From contig CAVIJI010000006.1 in the NCBI GenBank assembly GCA_963642885.1, forward strand, positions 17,035 to 81,034: a stretch of DNA of 64,000 nt, written 5' to 3'. This document shows positions 53,067 to 61,550 of this stretch, one piece after another. A program made the position numbers and the translations under genes. Within the stretch, counting starts at the first letter, position 1. Every line of letters begins with the position of its first letter. A model generated the notes under the pieces. The model saw nothing but the letters and a program-made list of their open reading frames with translations. It searched no databases and was not told the origin of the DNA. This DNA comes from UMGS1696 sp963642885 (GTDB lineage Bacteria; Bacillota; Clostridia; Oscillospirales; CAG-272).

Positions 53067-53900
53067 TTATTTTGCGCAGAAGCCTTCGATGCAGTCGGCG
53101 GCGTGCTCGAGATAATCGTTTTCCATAAGCTCGATTACTCCGTGGTCTACGAGTGACGAAAGCTTTTCGTCGATGGGCATTCTGCCGATAAGCTCGATGC
53201 CGTATTCCTTACATACTTCCTCTGCTTTGGATTTACCGAAAACGTTGAGCTCGCGTCCGCAGTCGGGACATTTAACGTAGGACATGTTTTCGACAAGACC
53301 TATAATCGGGATATTCATCATTTCGGCCATATGTACGGCCTTTCCTACGATCATCGAGACAAGATCCTGCGGGGTTGTTACGATGATAACACCGTCAAGC
53401 TGAATCGACTGGAAGATTGTGAGCGGTACATCACCGGTTCCCGGAGGACAGTCGATAAACATATAGTCTACATCTCCCCAGATAACATCGGTCCAGAATT
53501 GCTTTACCGTACCGGCGATAACGGGGCCTCTCCAAATGACGGGACGTGTTTCGTCCTCAAGCAAAAGGTTTACGGAAATCATTTCGATTCCTGTTTTTGT
53601 GGCGAGCGGAATAAGACCGTCGCCGGAGGAGAGAATATCTCCCTTGGTTCCGAATGCTTTGGGAATAGACGGACCTGTTATATCGGCGTCGAGAATGGCG
53701 CACTTATTGTCTCGTCTCTGCATTATCGTTGCGAGCATGGATGTGACTATTGATTTGCCGACACCGCCTTTGCCCGAGATAACACCGATAACATGCTTGA
53801 TGTTCGAGCCCTCATGAGGAGCATCATGCTGCGGCTCACGTGATGAACAGTTAGCCGAACATGTTGAACAGTTATGAGTACATTCGTTGTTTTCTGCCAT
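53067..53900 (-). CDS. Mrp/NBP35-family P-loop ATPase, Fe-S cluster carrier
   Basis: 277 aa. The deviant Walker A SGKGGVGKS is at about residues 39-47, with the switch DADITGPSIPKAFG and the Walker B-like FIDCPPGTGD. A CxxC near the C terminus (KCPDCG) is the bridging cluster site of Mrp dimers, and a Cys-rich N terminus (CTHNCSTCSANC) resembles the ferredoxin-like head of NBP35. Role: carrier of [4Fe-4S] clusters, with obvious clients in the adjacent hydrogenase operon. The start at 53900 has AAAGGAAA upstream; a longer frame lacks such a site. Confidence 0.92.
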   Translation of the reverse strand: MAENNECTHNCSTCSANCSSREPQHDAPHEGSNIKHVIGVISGKGGVGKSIVTSMLATIMQRRDNKCAILDADITGPSIPKAFGTKGDILSSGDGLIPLATKTGIEMISVNLLLEDETRPVIWRGPVIAGTVKQFWTDVIWGDVDYMFIDCPPGTGDVPLTIFQSIQLDGVIIVTTPQDLVSMIVGKAVHMAEMMNIPIIGLVENMSYVKCPDCGRELNVFGKSKAEEVCKEYGIELIGRMPIDEKLSSLVDHGVIELMENDYLEHAADCIEGFCAK

Positions 53901-54051
53901 GATATTTCCTTTCAAAAAATACGTGTCATCGGCTTGACGGCGCAAGACAATGCGACAACAAAGGCGATGATACAATACTCTACGATATTATATAACATTT
54001 ACCCGACAAATACAAGTGCTTCGGCGAGATTTTGTTGTTTTTTTACGGAAT

Positions 54052-54081
54052 AAAAAACGGGCGGAACGTGATTTCCGCCTG
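54052..54081 (-). terminator. terminator of the beta-helix protein/acetyltransferase unit
   Basis: GGCGGAA/TTCCGCC arms (54060-54066, 54073-54079) with six T on the minus-strand 3' side (54052-54057). Confidence 0.8.
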
Positions 54082-54204
54082 TGATACCGTGCCCGCGGTT
54101 ACGTGTCGATATCGTAAAACGAAAATGTTCCGCCGTTTATTTATATTGCGACTTTTTGTGCCGAAAGCATGAACGTCAAAGAGCTTTCGCCTGAGAGGAA
54201 TTTA

Positions 54205-55215
54205 TCAGAATATACCACCCGTAAGGTATTTTTTATATGTGTCATCGGTTATGAGATTCTGATTTACAAACAGTCTGTTGATTACACCGTGGCCGGTGTC
54301 CTTGCCTGCTTTCAGAACTATATTCTCGGTTGTTTTGTCGTTGAAACCGATTTTGAAGTTTGTGAGTACGGAGTTAAACTCGCCGTCTGCGGCAAAGGCG
54401 GCATGCATGGTTTCTCTGTTGCAGTACCACATTACAAAACAGCTGTCGTATATGTTGACAACTCCCTCGATTGTGCGGAATCCGATTGCGAAATGATCGC
54501 TGTAGCAGAAGTTGTACCAGTTCGAACCGCTTTCATCGAGAAAACCGCATGAGTTTACGTAATCGGTGTAATCGCACGTGTAAAGAGGATGGATGTTGCG
54601 CATGGAATTTCCCGCGGAGCGAATGTGAAATCCCGTAAACACGTCGGCTATTCTCATGTTTGTGAATGTGTTGTCGTAGCCTTCGACAAGCACACCGACA
54701 GAGTCCGGTTTTCCGTTGCCTATGATATTAACGCCGAAAATATCGCAGTCCGACGAGCCGCTGTTCGCACCGTGCTTGATGTGCAGACCGATTTGCGTAT
54801 GCTTTATCGATACGTCGCGAACCATGGTTTCACGTCCGCCGTCGATGGAAATACCGCTTGCGATTCCGCTGCCGTCTATTATACCGCCCGTGAATGAGTA
54901 GTTCGAGCCGCATGTTCTTATGTCGTTGGCGGAATATTCCGCTCCGAGACGTACCATTGCCTCATCCGAGCTCCAGTCGGGAGAAGCCTTGAGCTTTGCG
55001 TATGTCGACAGCTTTAGTGAAACACTTCTTTTCGGATCGGCGGGAGTGAGAATGGGCTTTGAGAGAAGATACTCACCGTCGGGGAAGTACAGCGTGCGAT
55101 TGGGATTGTTTTCGATGATTTCCTGAATTCTGTCGGAAACATCTTCACCGTTGCTTACGGGAATGTAATCGGTTATGACGAGATAAGCGTGATTTTGAAT
55201 GTCGAATTCATCCAT
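54205..55215 (-). CDS. right-handed beta-helix protein, pectate-lyase-superfamily type
   Basis: 336 aa, no signal peptide. The start (ITDYIPVSNGEDVSDRIQEIIENNP, read as the DVSDRIQ and FPDGEYLLSKPI motifs) is typical of the Pectate_lyase_3 family, followed by short repeating beta-helix coils (GGIIDGSGIASGISIDGG, GLHIKHGANSG, GVLVEGYDNTFTNMRIADV). Related proteins are polygalacturonases, lyases or phage-type depolymerases; no catalytic triad can be assigned. It follows the sugar acetyltransferase gene by 17 bases. Confidence 0.72.
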   Translation of the reverse strand: MDEFDIQNHAYLVITDYIPVSNGEDVSDRIQEIIENNPNRTLYFPDGEYLLSKPILTPADPKRSVSLKLSTYAKLKASPDWSSDEAMVRLGAEYSANDIRTCGSNYSFTGGIIDGSGIASGISIDGGRETMVRDVSIKHTQIGLHIKHGANSGSSDCDIFGVNIIGNGKPDSVGVLVEGYDNTFTNMRIADVFTGFHIRSAGNSMRNIHPLYTCDYTDYVNSCGFLDESGSNWYNFCYSDHFAIGFRTIEGVVNIYDSCFVMWYCNRETMHAAFAADGEFNSVLTNFKIGFNDKTTENIVLKAGKDTGHGVINRLFVNQNLITDDTYKKYLTGGIF

Positions 55216-55232
55216 GATTATATATCTCCTTT

Positions 55233-55853
55233 TTAAAACAGTTCGGGTTTGTTTTCAAGTCTGTCCGCATCCGTGATTTCACGCACTACGCGGCAGGGAA
55301 CACCGTATGCGAGGGAGTTTTCGGGGATGCTTTTCGAAACAACCGCACCCGCGCCTATGACCGAGCCCGCACCTATTACCACACCCGGCAGGATGGTTAC
55401 GTTTCCGCCTATCCAGCAGTTGTCGCCTATGGTTACGGGTGCACTGTATTCGAGGTTTGTGTTTTCTCCGGTTTTTTCATTGAAGAAGGTGTTGCGCTCC
55501 TGCCATCTCAGAGGGTGGATCGGCGTAAGAATAGAGCAATTCGGGCCGATGAATACATTTTCACCGATGGTAACACGGTTTTCGTCGAGAACGCAGAAGT
55601 TGAAATTGGCGTAGGAACCTTTGCCCATTTTCATATGTGTTCCGAAATCAAACTGTATCGGCCCTTGAAGATATACTCCCTCGCCTCTGTCGGGCAGAAG
55701 CGCATCGAGAATTTTTTCTCTCGCTTCCGTGTCCGATTCGGGAATGGCGTTGTATTTTTGACAAAGCTCATGCGCACGGCGTCTGTCCTCGGGCATACCC
55801 TCGCAGAACGGGTCATAAAGCTTGCCCGCAAAGCATTTTTCGGTTTCGGTCAT
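55233..55853 (-). CDS. sugar O-acetyltransferase (maltose/galactoside acetyltransferase family)
   Basis: 206 aa left-handed beta-helix enzyme. The N-terminal cap (AGKLYDPFCEGM) is that of the Maa/LacA family, then hexapeptide repeats (VTIGENVFIGPNCSI, PVTIGDNCWIGGNVTI, GVVIGAGSVIGAGAVV) and a C-terminal YGVPCRVVREI. It moves acetyl from acetyl-CoA to a sugar. The start at 55853 has AGGAGAA upstream. It is first in the short unit with the beta-helix protein. Confidence 0.9.
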   Translation of the reverse strand: MTETEKCFAGKLYDPFCEGMPEDRRRAHELCQKYNAIPESDTEAREKILDALLPDRGEGVYLQGPIQFDFGTHMKMGKGSYANFNFCVLDENRVTIGENVFIGPNCSILTPIHPLRWQERNTFFNEKTGENTNLEYSAPVTIGDNCWIGGNVTILPGVVIGAGSVIGAGAVVSKSIPENSLAYGVPCRVVREITDADRLENKPELF

Positions 55854-56040
55854 ACGTATTCTCCTTTTATACGGAATCCGATTATCGAGTTTAACGTCAA
55901 ATAAGTCCCGATAGTCATTCCGCTGTTTCCGAGAAAAGTATATCATGAGTAGATATAAAAATCAATACAATGATAATTCTTTTGTGTCGGGAAATAGCGT
56001 GCGAATCGATTTGCTACGAAAGACGAAAGAATTTACTAAA

Positions 56041-56084
56041 ACAAAAAGCAGTGATGACACGATATCATCACTGCTTTTTGTTTT
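56041..56084 (-). terminator. terminator of the tRNA transcript
   Basis: AAAAAGCAGTGATGA and TCATCACTGCTTTTT arms are perfectly paired; it lies just after tRNA-Tyr on the minus strand and could also act on the plus strand. Confidence 0.9.
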
Positions 56085-56088
56085 GGGA

Positions 56089-56170
56089 TGGGGGAGAGTG
56101 GATTCGAACCACTGAAGGCGGTGCCAGCAGATTTACAGTCTGTCCCCTTTGGCCACTCGGGAACTCCCCC
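56089..56170 (-). tRNA. tRNA-Tyr (GTA)
   Basis: The acceptor GGGGGAG (5' end at 56170) pairs with CTCCCCC; anticodon loop CTGTAAA carries GTA; a long variable arm and TTCGAATCC T loop are present. The 3' CCA is not encoded (A then TCCC). Confidence 0.95.
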
Positions 56171-56245
56171 TGGAGCTGGTGATCGGAGTCGAACCAACAA
56201 CCTGCTGATTACAAATCAGCTGCTCTGCCATTGAGCCACACCAGC
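56171..56245 (-). tRNA. tRNA-Thr (TGT)
   Basis: GCTGGTG pairs with CACCAGC; anticodon stem-loop CTGATTTGTAATCAG gives TGT; T loop TTCGACTCC. Unlike its neighbour it encodes CCA (56171-56173), directly abutting tRNA-Tyr. Confidence 0.96.
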
Positions 56246-56317
56246 ATCTTATGCAATTTTAATAATTAGCATGTCCTTGTTTTGTACATTTTGCTGTACT
56301 CTCTTGAGGACGTTGTT

Positions 56318-56346
56318 ATTATATCACATTGATGCCGTGCTGTCAA
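56318..56346 (-). promoter_or_regulatory. consensus promoter of the tRNA-Thr/tRNA-Tyr unit
   Basis: Minus-strand TTGACA (56341-56346), 17-base spacer and TATAAT (56318-56323), with TGA extension. Confidence 0.85.
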
Positions 56347-56410
56347 TACCTTTTTGAAATTATTTTTCGAAAAATCGATATTTTTTTCGTAGTCCGAATT
56401 ACCGAATAGA

Positions 56411-56480
56411 TTTCGTGTCCGATTAATTTCGACACGAAATAAATCTCGGTACGAAATAAATTTCGGTACGAAATTAATCA
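56411..56480. repeat. three tandem 17-base units plus an inverted copy
   Basis: Units begin CGACACGAAATAAATCT (56430), CGGTACGAAATAAATTT (56447) and CGGTACGAAATTAATCA (56464). TTTCGTGTC at 56411-56419 is inverted to GACACGAAA at 56431-56439. The last unit contains the stop codon of the M42 gene. The stem may stabilise the mRNA end; there is no T run. Confidence 0.75.
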
Positions 56481-57485
56481 GTCGCAGATATCGGAAAAAT
56501 CGGATGCACAGAGACTTGACGTGAGCTTTACGCATTCCTCGACATCGGATAAATCTATAAGCTCAACGGGTGAATGTATATATCTTGTCGGAATCGATAT
56601 ACAGCCCGCAATGGCTCCCGCGCCTGTCTGCTGCATTGAGGACGTGTCCGTTCCGCCGCCTGTGAGAATTTCGAACTGATATTTGATCTTGTCGGCCTGA
56701 GCCACGTCACGCATTTTATTTACCAGATCGCGGTCGCATACAACCGAGGAATCCTTGATTTTTATCGCGGCTCCTCCGCCGATTTTTACTTCCATGGGCT
56801 TGGCGGACTGTGTGTCGCCCGTCGCGGTAACGTCGAGAGCTATTCCGATGTCGGGCTTTACGGCATACGCCGCTGTTTTTGAACCACGGCATCCTACCTC
56901 TTCCTGAACCGTGAAGCAGAGGTATACGTCATTGTACGGCTTACCCGTTCTTTTTATCGCTTCTATCATAACGGCGGCGCCTATTCTGTCGTCCATGGGC
57001 CTTCCCGCGATTCGTGAGCCCGCAAGGCGTATTACATCGGATTTGAGTGCGAATGTGTCGCCGATTTTAACCTTGCGCTCGGTTTCTTTTTTACTTTTCG
57101 TACCGATATCGACCGAGCAGTTGTCGCAGTTCAGCGGATTCGACGCACCGGTGTCCGGTACAAGTATACCGCATAAACCGTTGTCGAAGGTAACCTCGGA
57201 ATAGGCGGCGGCAGTCATGTTGATTCCTCCGAGAGTGGAAAAACGTATGTAACCGTTGTCTTCTATATGAGTTACGATAAAGCCTATTTCGTCAATATGC
57301 GCTGCGAACATGAGCTTCTTTTTATTCTCACCCGAGCCTTCGATAAAGGCAATCAGATTTCCCATGTTGTCTGTTTTGCAGGAGGTAACATAGGGGGCGA
57401 TTTCCTCCGCGATAATACCTGCTATCTCACCTTCGTTTCCGGGAACGCAGACGGGTTTTATTAATTTCTTTATAAGATTAAGCAT
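56478..57485 (-). CDS. M42-family metallo-aminopeptidase, intact copy
   Basis: 335 aa. All five predicted metal ligands and the catalytic base are present: H63 (AAHIDE), D165/D166 (MDDRIG), E195 base and E196 ligand (QEEVG), D218 (ALDVTAT) and H304 (RYIHSPVE). Family members (glutamyl aminopeptidase, deblocking aminopeptidase, FrvX) form dodecameric TET particles that trim peptides in the cytosol. It is last of three M42 paralogs in a row behind murD. Its stop lies in a short tandem repeat. Confidence 0.93.
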   Translation of the reverse strand: MLNLIKKLIKPVCVPGNEGEIAGIIAEEIAPYVTSCKTDNMGNLIAFIEGSGENKKKLMFAAHIDEIGFIVTHIEDNGYIRFSTLGGINMTAAAYSEVTFDNGLCGILVPDTGASNPLNCDNCSVDIGTKSKKETERKVKIGDTFALKSDVIRLAGSRIAGRPMDDRIGAAVMIEAIKRTGKPYNDVYLCFTVQEEVGCRGSKTAAYAVKPDIGIALDVTATGDTQSAKPMEVKIGGGAAIKIKDSSVVCDRDLVNKMRDVAQADKIKYQFEILTGGGTDTSSMQQTGAGAIAGCISIPTRYIHSPVELIDLSDVEECVKLTSSLCASDFSDICD

Positions 57486-57501
57486 GATTGAATTCCTTTC
57501 A

Positions 57502-58587
57502 TTATTTTATATCGCATATAGCGGAGACAAGGAGTGCGGTACAGCTCTCGATATCACGCATATCGGCTGTGTTGGCGGCGGTTGATAAATATCTGGCGGG
57601 AATGGCAACCACTGCGGATTTAACTCCCGAACCCGAACGCTGTATTCCGGCCGCCCCTGTTTCCTCACGCGTCGATTTCTTTATCTGATATTTAAGGGAA
57701 TGCTTTTCGGCTTCCGAAATTATATATGATGTAAGCTCACGGTCGTATACTGTTTCGCGGTCTGCGTATGAGAGAACGGCACCCATTCCGAGTTTAGCTG
57801 CGCATTTCATGTCATCGACCGAAATATCGTTTGTTTCGGTCGCGCATACCGTAATCGAAATGTCGGGAGACGTCAGCTTTGCGGCCGTCATTTCGCCGCA
57901 AACACCTATTTCACCGCCGCGAGTGAAAGCGAAATATACATCAAACGGGAGTGCGGCCTTGTTTTCGGCAAGCGTACGGAGTACGCAAATCAATATGTAA
58001 CAGCCGAGACGGGAATTGAAGGCTTTACCTTTGATTCTGTGTTCTCCCTCTCCGTAAGTGATAAAATCAGAACGGAATACGGCAAAGTCGCCTCTTTCGG
58101 CATATTTTTCCGCTTCTTCCTTATTCTTTGCTCCTATATCGATAAACAGAGAATCGTAACCGCCTACTCCTCCGAGATGTACGGCTTTCGCACCTATGTA
58201 TCCGATTGTTTCCCGTTCCTCGTTGCCAACGGTTACGTTTCTGCCCGAGATAAACATCGGATTGCGTGTGGTAAAGGATTTGAATTTTATAAAGCCGTCG
58301 TCGTCTATGGATTTTATCATAAATCCGCCTTCGTCCATGTGCGAAGAAAGCAGAAGCACATTGCAGTCGGGACAGTCGGGGTTGAAGCTCGGCTCCTCGT
58401 CGTCATTGTACGGCTCGCGCTGTGTCTTAGCGGAATATTTCGCAATCAGCGTGCCGCTGCGGTCCGTCGTGATTTCATCGGCATAAGGAGCAATTTCGTT
58501 TTTTATAATTTCCGCTACCTTGTCTTCACAGCCGGACGGGCCGAAAGCAAGCGAAAGCTTTTTAAGCAATTCTGTATTGGTATGCAT
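57502..58587 (-). CDS. M42-family paralog with degenerate active site (likely pseudo-peptidase)
   Basis: 361 aa, full-length fold and a good ribosome binding site (GAAAGGAAA), so it is not a broken gene. Compared with its neighbours only H83 (SSHMDE) and E226 of the catalytic set remain. The bridging Asp pair is FNSR (N191/S192), the catalytic base Glu is G225 (RGGEIG), the Asp ligand is C248, and the C-terminal His is S335 (RYLSTAAN). It also carries an insertion with CPDC. I infer a non-catalytic subunit, perhaps regulating or assembling with the flanking active enzymes. Confidence 0.85.
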   Translation of the reverse strand: MHTNTELLKKLSLAFGPSGCEDKVAEIIKNEIAPYADEITTDRSGTLIAKYSAKTQREPYNDDEEPSFNPDCPDCNVLLLSSHMDEGGFMIKSIDDDGFIKFKSFTTRNPMFISGRNVTVGNEERETIGYIGAKAVHLGGVGGYDSLFIDIGAKNKEEAEKYAERGDFAVFRSDFITYGEGEHRIKGKAFNSRLGCYILICVLRTLAENKAALPFDVYFAFTRGGEIGVCGEMTAAKLTSPDISITVCATETNDISVDDMKCAAKLGMGAVLSYADRETVYDRELTSYIISEAEKHSLKYQIKKSTREETGAAGIQRSGSGVKSAVVAIPARYLSTAANTADMRDIESCTALLVSAICDIK

Positions 58588-58639
58588 TTTCGGTTTCCTT
58601 TCAATTGTTGGGATTAACTGTCGAGAGTGGAATATCGTT

Positions 58640-59674
58640 TTACTGCTCGGCTTCGGTTGTGATCAGCTTGGAAATCAGTTTCACCGTGCTTTCGGCATCG
58701 ACAAGGCTTATTTCTTCGTTAAATGTGTGCATTCCCGCGAGAGGAAGACCTATTACGGCAGTAGGTATGCCTTCGTTCACACAGGCGACGCATTCGGCAT
58801 TGGTGCCCGTCGAGGTGGGTTCTATTGTTGTGGTGTACGGTATTTCGTTTTCCTTCGCGAGATTTATAACATGCTTGGTGAAGTGTCTGCTCGTGGCTGC
58901 GGATACGGATATCATCGGTCCGCTCTCGAGCTTAGACGTACCGTCGGGGGTGTCGGGCTGCTTGGCAAAGTTAACGTCGCAAATCAGCGCATAGTCGGGA
59001 TTTATTTCGTGCGCTGCGCATGATACTCCGCCGCGTCCGTTTTCCTCGCCTGTGGAGAGTATGACATATGCATTGTACAGCATTTCCGATGACGGAGTAT
59101 TTATGACTGCCGTCAGTATAGCCGCGGCACACGACTTATCGTCAAAGCCTCGACCCGTTATTCTGCCGTTTAAGAGCTCATCGCCCGAATAACGGTAGCC
59201 TACGGGAGTTCCGAGAGACACAAGCTTTTCGGCTTCTTCTTTGGTGTAGCCGATATCGATGAGAATATCATTCCATTCGGGAGTTTTTTCGCTTTTTTCA
59301 CGGTCGTAGGATGCCGAATAAGATACGACAGTGCCGTACAGTCTGTCCGAGCCGTATACAGTCACTTCCGCCGACGGAAGCAGTTTTCTGTCGATTCCGC
59401 CCACGGATGTTACGCGCAAAAATCCCTCATCCGTTATTCCGGAGACAATCATTCCTACCTCATCCATATGTGCGTCAAGCAGAAGTGACGGCTTTATGCT
59501 TTTCGTGGGGTGAGTCGAGCGTTTGATCAGAATTATATTTCCGGCGTGGTCTGTCTTTATCTCATCGAAATCAGATGAAAACATTGCTTTAATCTCGCCG
59601 TGCGCGTTTCTTTCGCAGCCTGTTACCGTCATTATTGAACAGAGACGCTTCAGTATTTCCTTGAAATCTGCCAT
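58640..59674 (-). CDS. M42-family metallo-aminopeptidase, second intact copy
   Basis: 344 aa. Predicted ligands H69 (DAHMDE), D178/D179 (FDDK), E210/E211 (GEEN), D233 (ICDVN) and H316 (GMHTFNE) are all present. It differs from the 56478 copy in the loop around the bridging Asp and the final His motif, placing it nearer the FrvX/YsdC-like branch. Its ATG directly follows the murD stop (TAAATG), with GGAGGAA as ribosome binding site inside the end of murD, so the two are translationally coupled. Confidence 0.92.
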   Translation of the reverse strand: MADFKEILKRLCSIMTVTGCERNAHGEIKAMFSSDFDEIKTDHAGNIILIKRSTHPTKSIKPSLLLDAHMDEVGMIVSGITDEGFLRVTSVGGIDRKLLPSAEVTVYGSDRLYGTVVSYSASYDREKSEKTPEWNDILIDIGYTKEEAEKLVSLGTPVGYRYSGDELLNGRITGRGFDDKSCAAAILTAVINTPSSEMLYNAYVILSTGEENGRGGVSCAAHEINPDYALICDVNFAKQPDTPDGTSKLESGPMISVSAATSRHFTKHVINLAKENEIPYTTTIEPTSTGTNAECVACVNEGIPTAVIGLPLAGMHTFNEEISLVDAESTVKLISKLITTEAEQ

Positions 59675-61102
59675 TTATTCCTCCATATTATTCGGTTGCA
59701 TTTCGTTTACCAGTTTTTTGAAGTATTTGCCGCGTTCCTCGAAATTTTTGAATCTGTCGAATGAGGCGGACGCGGGCGAGAGAATAACCGTGTCGCCGAC
59801 CCTTGCACTCTCACGTGCGAGACGTACGGCATCCTCAAACGAGGGTGCGTCTATTATTTTCAAATCCGAGGAACTGTGTTTTTCGTTTTCGAGAAGGGTT
59901 TTCTTTATCGCGGGTGCCGTATCTCCCGTGAGTACGGCGGTATGGACGGATGAGGAGTATACCGCATCGGCGAGAGGCTCGTATGGAATATGCTTGTCGT
60001 ATCCGCCTGCTATGAGAACGACGGGACGATCGTTTATGGCTGAAAGCGCCGCCGCCGTTCTTGTGGGGGAGGAGTCTATCGAGCCGTTGATGTAGTTGAC
60101 GCCATCGACTTTGCGCACGAATTCGAGTCTGTGCTCGACTCCGCCGAAGTCTGCGGCAATTTCGCGAATTTTATCCGTATCGCATCTGCCCCATGTTACC
60201 GCTATGGCGGTCATATAGTTTGCCGTATTGTGCAGGCCGGGGAGTTTTATCGTCTTTCGCGGCATGATTTCCACCTTTCCGCAGTCGGGAAAGTAAGAGT
60301 AAATTACATCGTTTTCAAGCCAAACCTTGCTGTCAATCGGTCTCAAAGCATTGTCGGGAATGGGTGAAAGCGAGAAGAAGGTGACGGGCGTGTCGGTCTT
60401 TTGCACTTCCTCGGCTATTCTGCGTGTGATTTCGTTGTCGTAGTTAAGTACCGCACGTGAGGCACGGCGCAGAATATGCTTTTTCGCCTCGATGTATTCA
60501 TCCATGGATGTGTGCCAGTTGAGGTGGTTCGGTGTAATGTTTGTTATGGCGGCAACCTCTATAGGGGCGTCGATCGTCATGAGCTGGAATGATGACAGTT
60601 CGACCGCCGCACTGTCTGCGGAATGAATGAGAGAATATCTGTCGAGGAGCGGCTTGCCTATATTTCCGCCGAGAAACGTGTTGTACGCGTTCCCGCTGTT
60701 CAGCATCATATATGTGAGTGTTGTTGTGGTTGATTTTCCGTCGCTTCCCGTTATGCCGTATATACGGCAGGGCTCGAGCGAGAGGAAAAACTCCATTTCG
60801 GATGTCAGAACGGTACCGCGTGATACGGCATCCTTCAACTCGCTTATGTCGGGACGTATGCCGGGGGAGCGAAATACCACATCCTCGGTGATGTTTTCGA
60901 GATATCCCTCTCCGAGTATTAATTTGATTCCGAGTTTTTCGAGTGTGTCGGCGCTTTCGCCGAGATCATCGCGACTTTTTTTGTCTCTTACCGTAACCGA
61001 GGAACAGCATTTCACAAGCTGTTCGGCAAGCGGAAGATTCGATATTCCCGCCCCGATAAGAGAAACGCTTTTGCCTGTAAAGTAATTGTCGAATTTATTC
61101 AT
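59675..61102 (-). CDS. murD: MurD, UDP-N-acetylmuramoyl-L-alanine--D-glutamate ligase
   Basis: 475 aa. A cytosolic ATP-dependent ligase adding D-Glu to UDP-MurNAc-L-Ala in peptidoglycan synthesis. The N-terminal domain has LIGAGISNLPLAEQL; the ATP motif is GITGSDGKSTTT; the central ITPNHLNWHTSM and the C-terminal NGSIDSSPTRT are MurD signatures. It stands alone from the usual division/cell-wall cluster and is joined to three M42 peptidase genes, which is unusual. The ATG at 61102 follows CGGAGAAAAAG. A leader of about 205 bases with predicted secondary structure precedes it. Confidence 0.93.
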   Translation of the reverse strand: MNKFDNYFTGKSVSLIGAGISNLPLAEQLVKCCSSVTVRDKKSRDDLGESADTLEKLGIKLILGEGYLENITEDVVFRSPGIRPDISELKDAVSRGTVLTSEMEFFLSLEPCRIYGITGSDGKSTTTTLTYMMLNSGNAYNTFLGGNIGKPLLDRYSLIHSADSAAVELSSFQLMTIDAPIEVAAITNITPNHLNWHTSMDEYIEAKKHILRRASRAVLNYDNEITRRIAEEVQKTDTPVTFFSLSPIPDNALRPIDSKVWLENDVIYSYFPDCGKVEIMPRKTIKLPGLHNTANYMTAIAVTWGRCDTDKIREIAADFGGVEHRLEFVRKVDGVNYINGSIDSSPTRTAAALSAINDRPVVLIAGGYDKHIPYEPLADAVYSSSVHTAVLTGDTAPAIKKTLLENEKHSSSDLKIIDAPSFEDAVRLARESARVGDTVILSPASASFDRFKNFEERGKYFKKLVNEMQPNNMEE

Positions 61103-61220
61103 CTTTTTCTCCGGGTTATAATCACGGCCTGAACAGCCGTATCTTAATGCGGCTCTTTATGATGATGCTTACATTGATACTGTGGTATATCCGAAATACA
61201 TCATTCCGTCAGAGTATTTT

Positions 61221-61295
61221 AAGGATGTGCCGAGCTAATCGGGTATCGGTGTCAAAAGGCCCGAAGTTACGGCTTTTTCGTACCCGAGCATCCTT
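61221..61295 (-). ncRNA. structured 5' leader element of the murD-M42 operon (candidate cis-regulatory RNA)
   Basis: On the minus-strand RNA three nested helices form: 61289-61295 with 61221-61227 (AAGGAUG/CAUCCUU), 61281-61286 with 61240-61245 (CGGGUA/UACCCG) and an inner AAAAGCC/GGCCUUUU with a GUAACUUCG loop, leaving large 3' side bulges. It begins about a dozen bases after the predicted start site. Nearer murD, AGCCG (61135-61139 region) can pair with either ACGGC at 61124-61128 or CGGCT at 61150-61154, two exclusive hairpins. I recognise no known riboswitch. Confidence 0.5.
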
Positions 61296-61313
61296 TAAAT
61301 CGGCGCTTCTTTA

Positions 61314-61342
61314 ATTATAGCTTATTTTTATGACGTTTACAA
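61314..61342 (-). promoter_or_regulatory. sigma-A promoter of murD operon
   Basis: Minus-strand TTGTAA (61337-61342) and TATAAT (61314-61319), spacer 17. It places the transcript start near 61307, about 205 bases ahead of murD. Confidence 0.75.
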
Positions 61343-61356
61343 TAGCCCGCAAAAGA

Positions 61357-61383
61357 AAAGACCTATCGGTAGAATAGGTCTTT
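61357..61383 (-). terminator. intrinsic terminator of the surface-protein remnant
   Basis: AAAGACCTAT (61357-61366) and ATAGGTCTTT (61374-61383) pair, with a T-rich tail (TTTTCTTTT) on the minus strand. Confidence 0.75.
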
Positions 61384-61406
61384 ATGTTGCGAATCATTGT
61401 TTATAC

Positions 61407-61550
61407 TCAGTGCTTCTTTGCCGCTGCGTAGCCTGAGGCGGATACTACCGCGCATACAACGGCAATAACGCCTGCGTAAAAGGTCTGAGTAGCTGTTTCG
61501 GCGGGAGCTTCTGTCTCCTTATTGAAGTATTGAAATAACGGTGCATTGCA
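61407..61550 (-). pseudogene. C-terminal remnant of a membrane-anchored surface protein
   Basis: A 47-codon open stretch without a start codon. It encodes a linker (NKETEAPAETATQ), a hydrophobic helix (FYAGVIAVVCAVVSASGY) and a basic end (AAAKKH), the pattern of the C terminus of a surface or secreted protein. A terminator follows it. The upstream coding part is absent; a stop and an imperfect inverted repeat take its place. No LPXTG is present. Confidence 0.55.

Noticed and set aside
61116..61238. Short plus-strand open stretch ending YFKDVPS, with plausible codons, between murD and the remnant
   Set aside because: No start codon, and it lies inside the predicted murD leader and its paired arms, so the pattern is better explained by RNA structure.
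61240..61290. GCCGTAACTTCGGG in the murD leader matches a conserved 23S rRNA loop
   Set aside because: The match is about 14 bases, with no continuing rRNA sequence; a UAACUUCG hairpin loop can arise independently.
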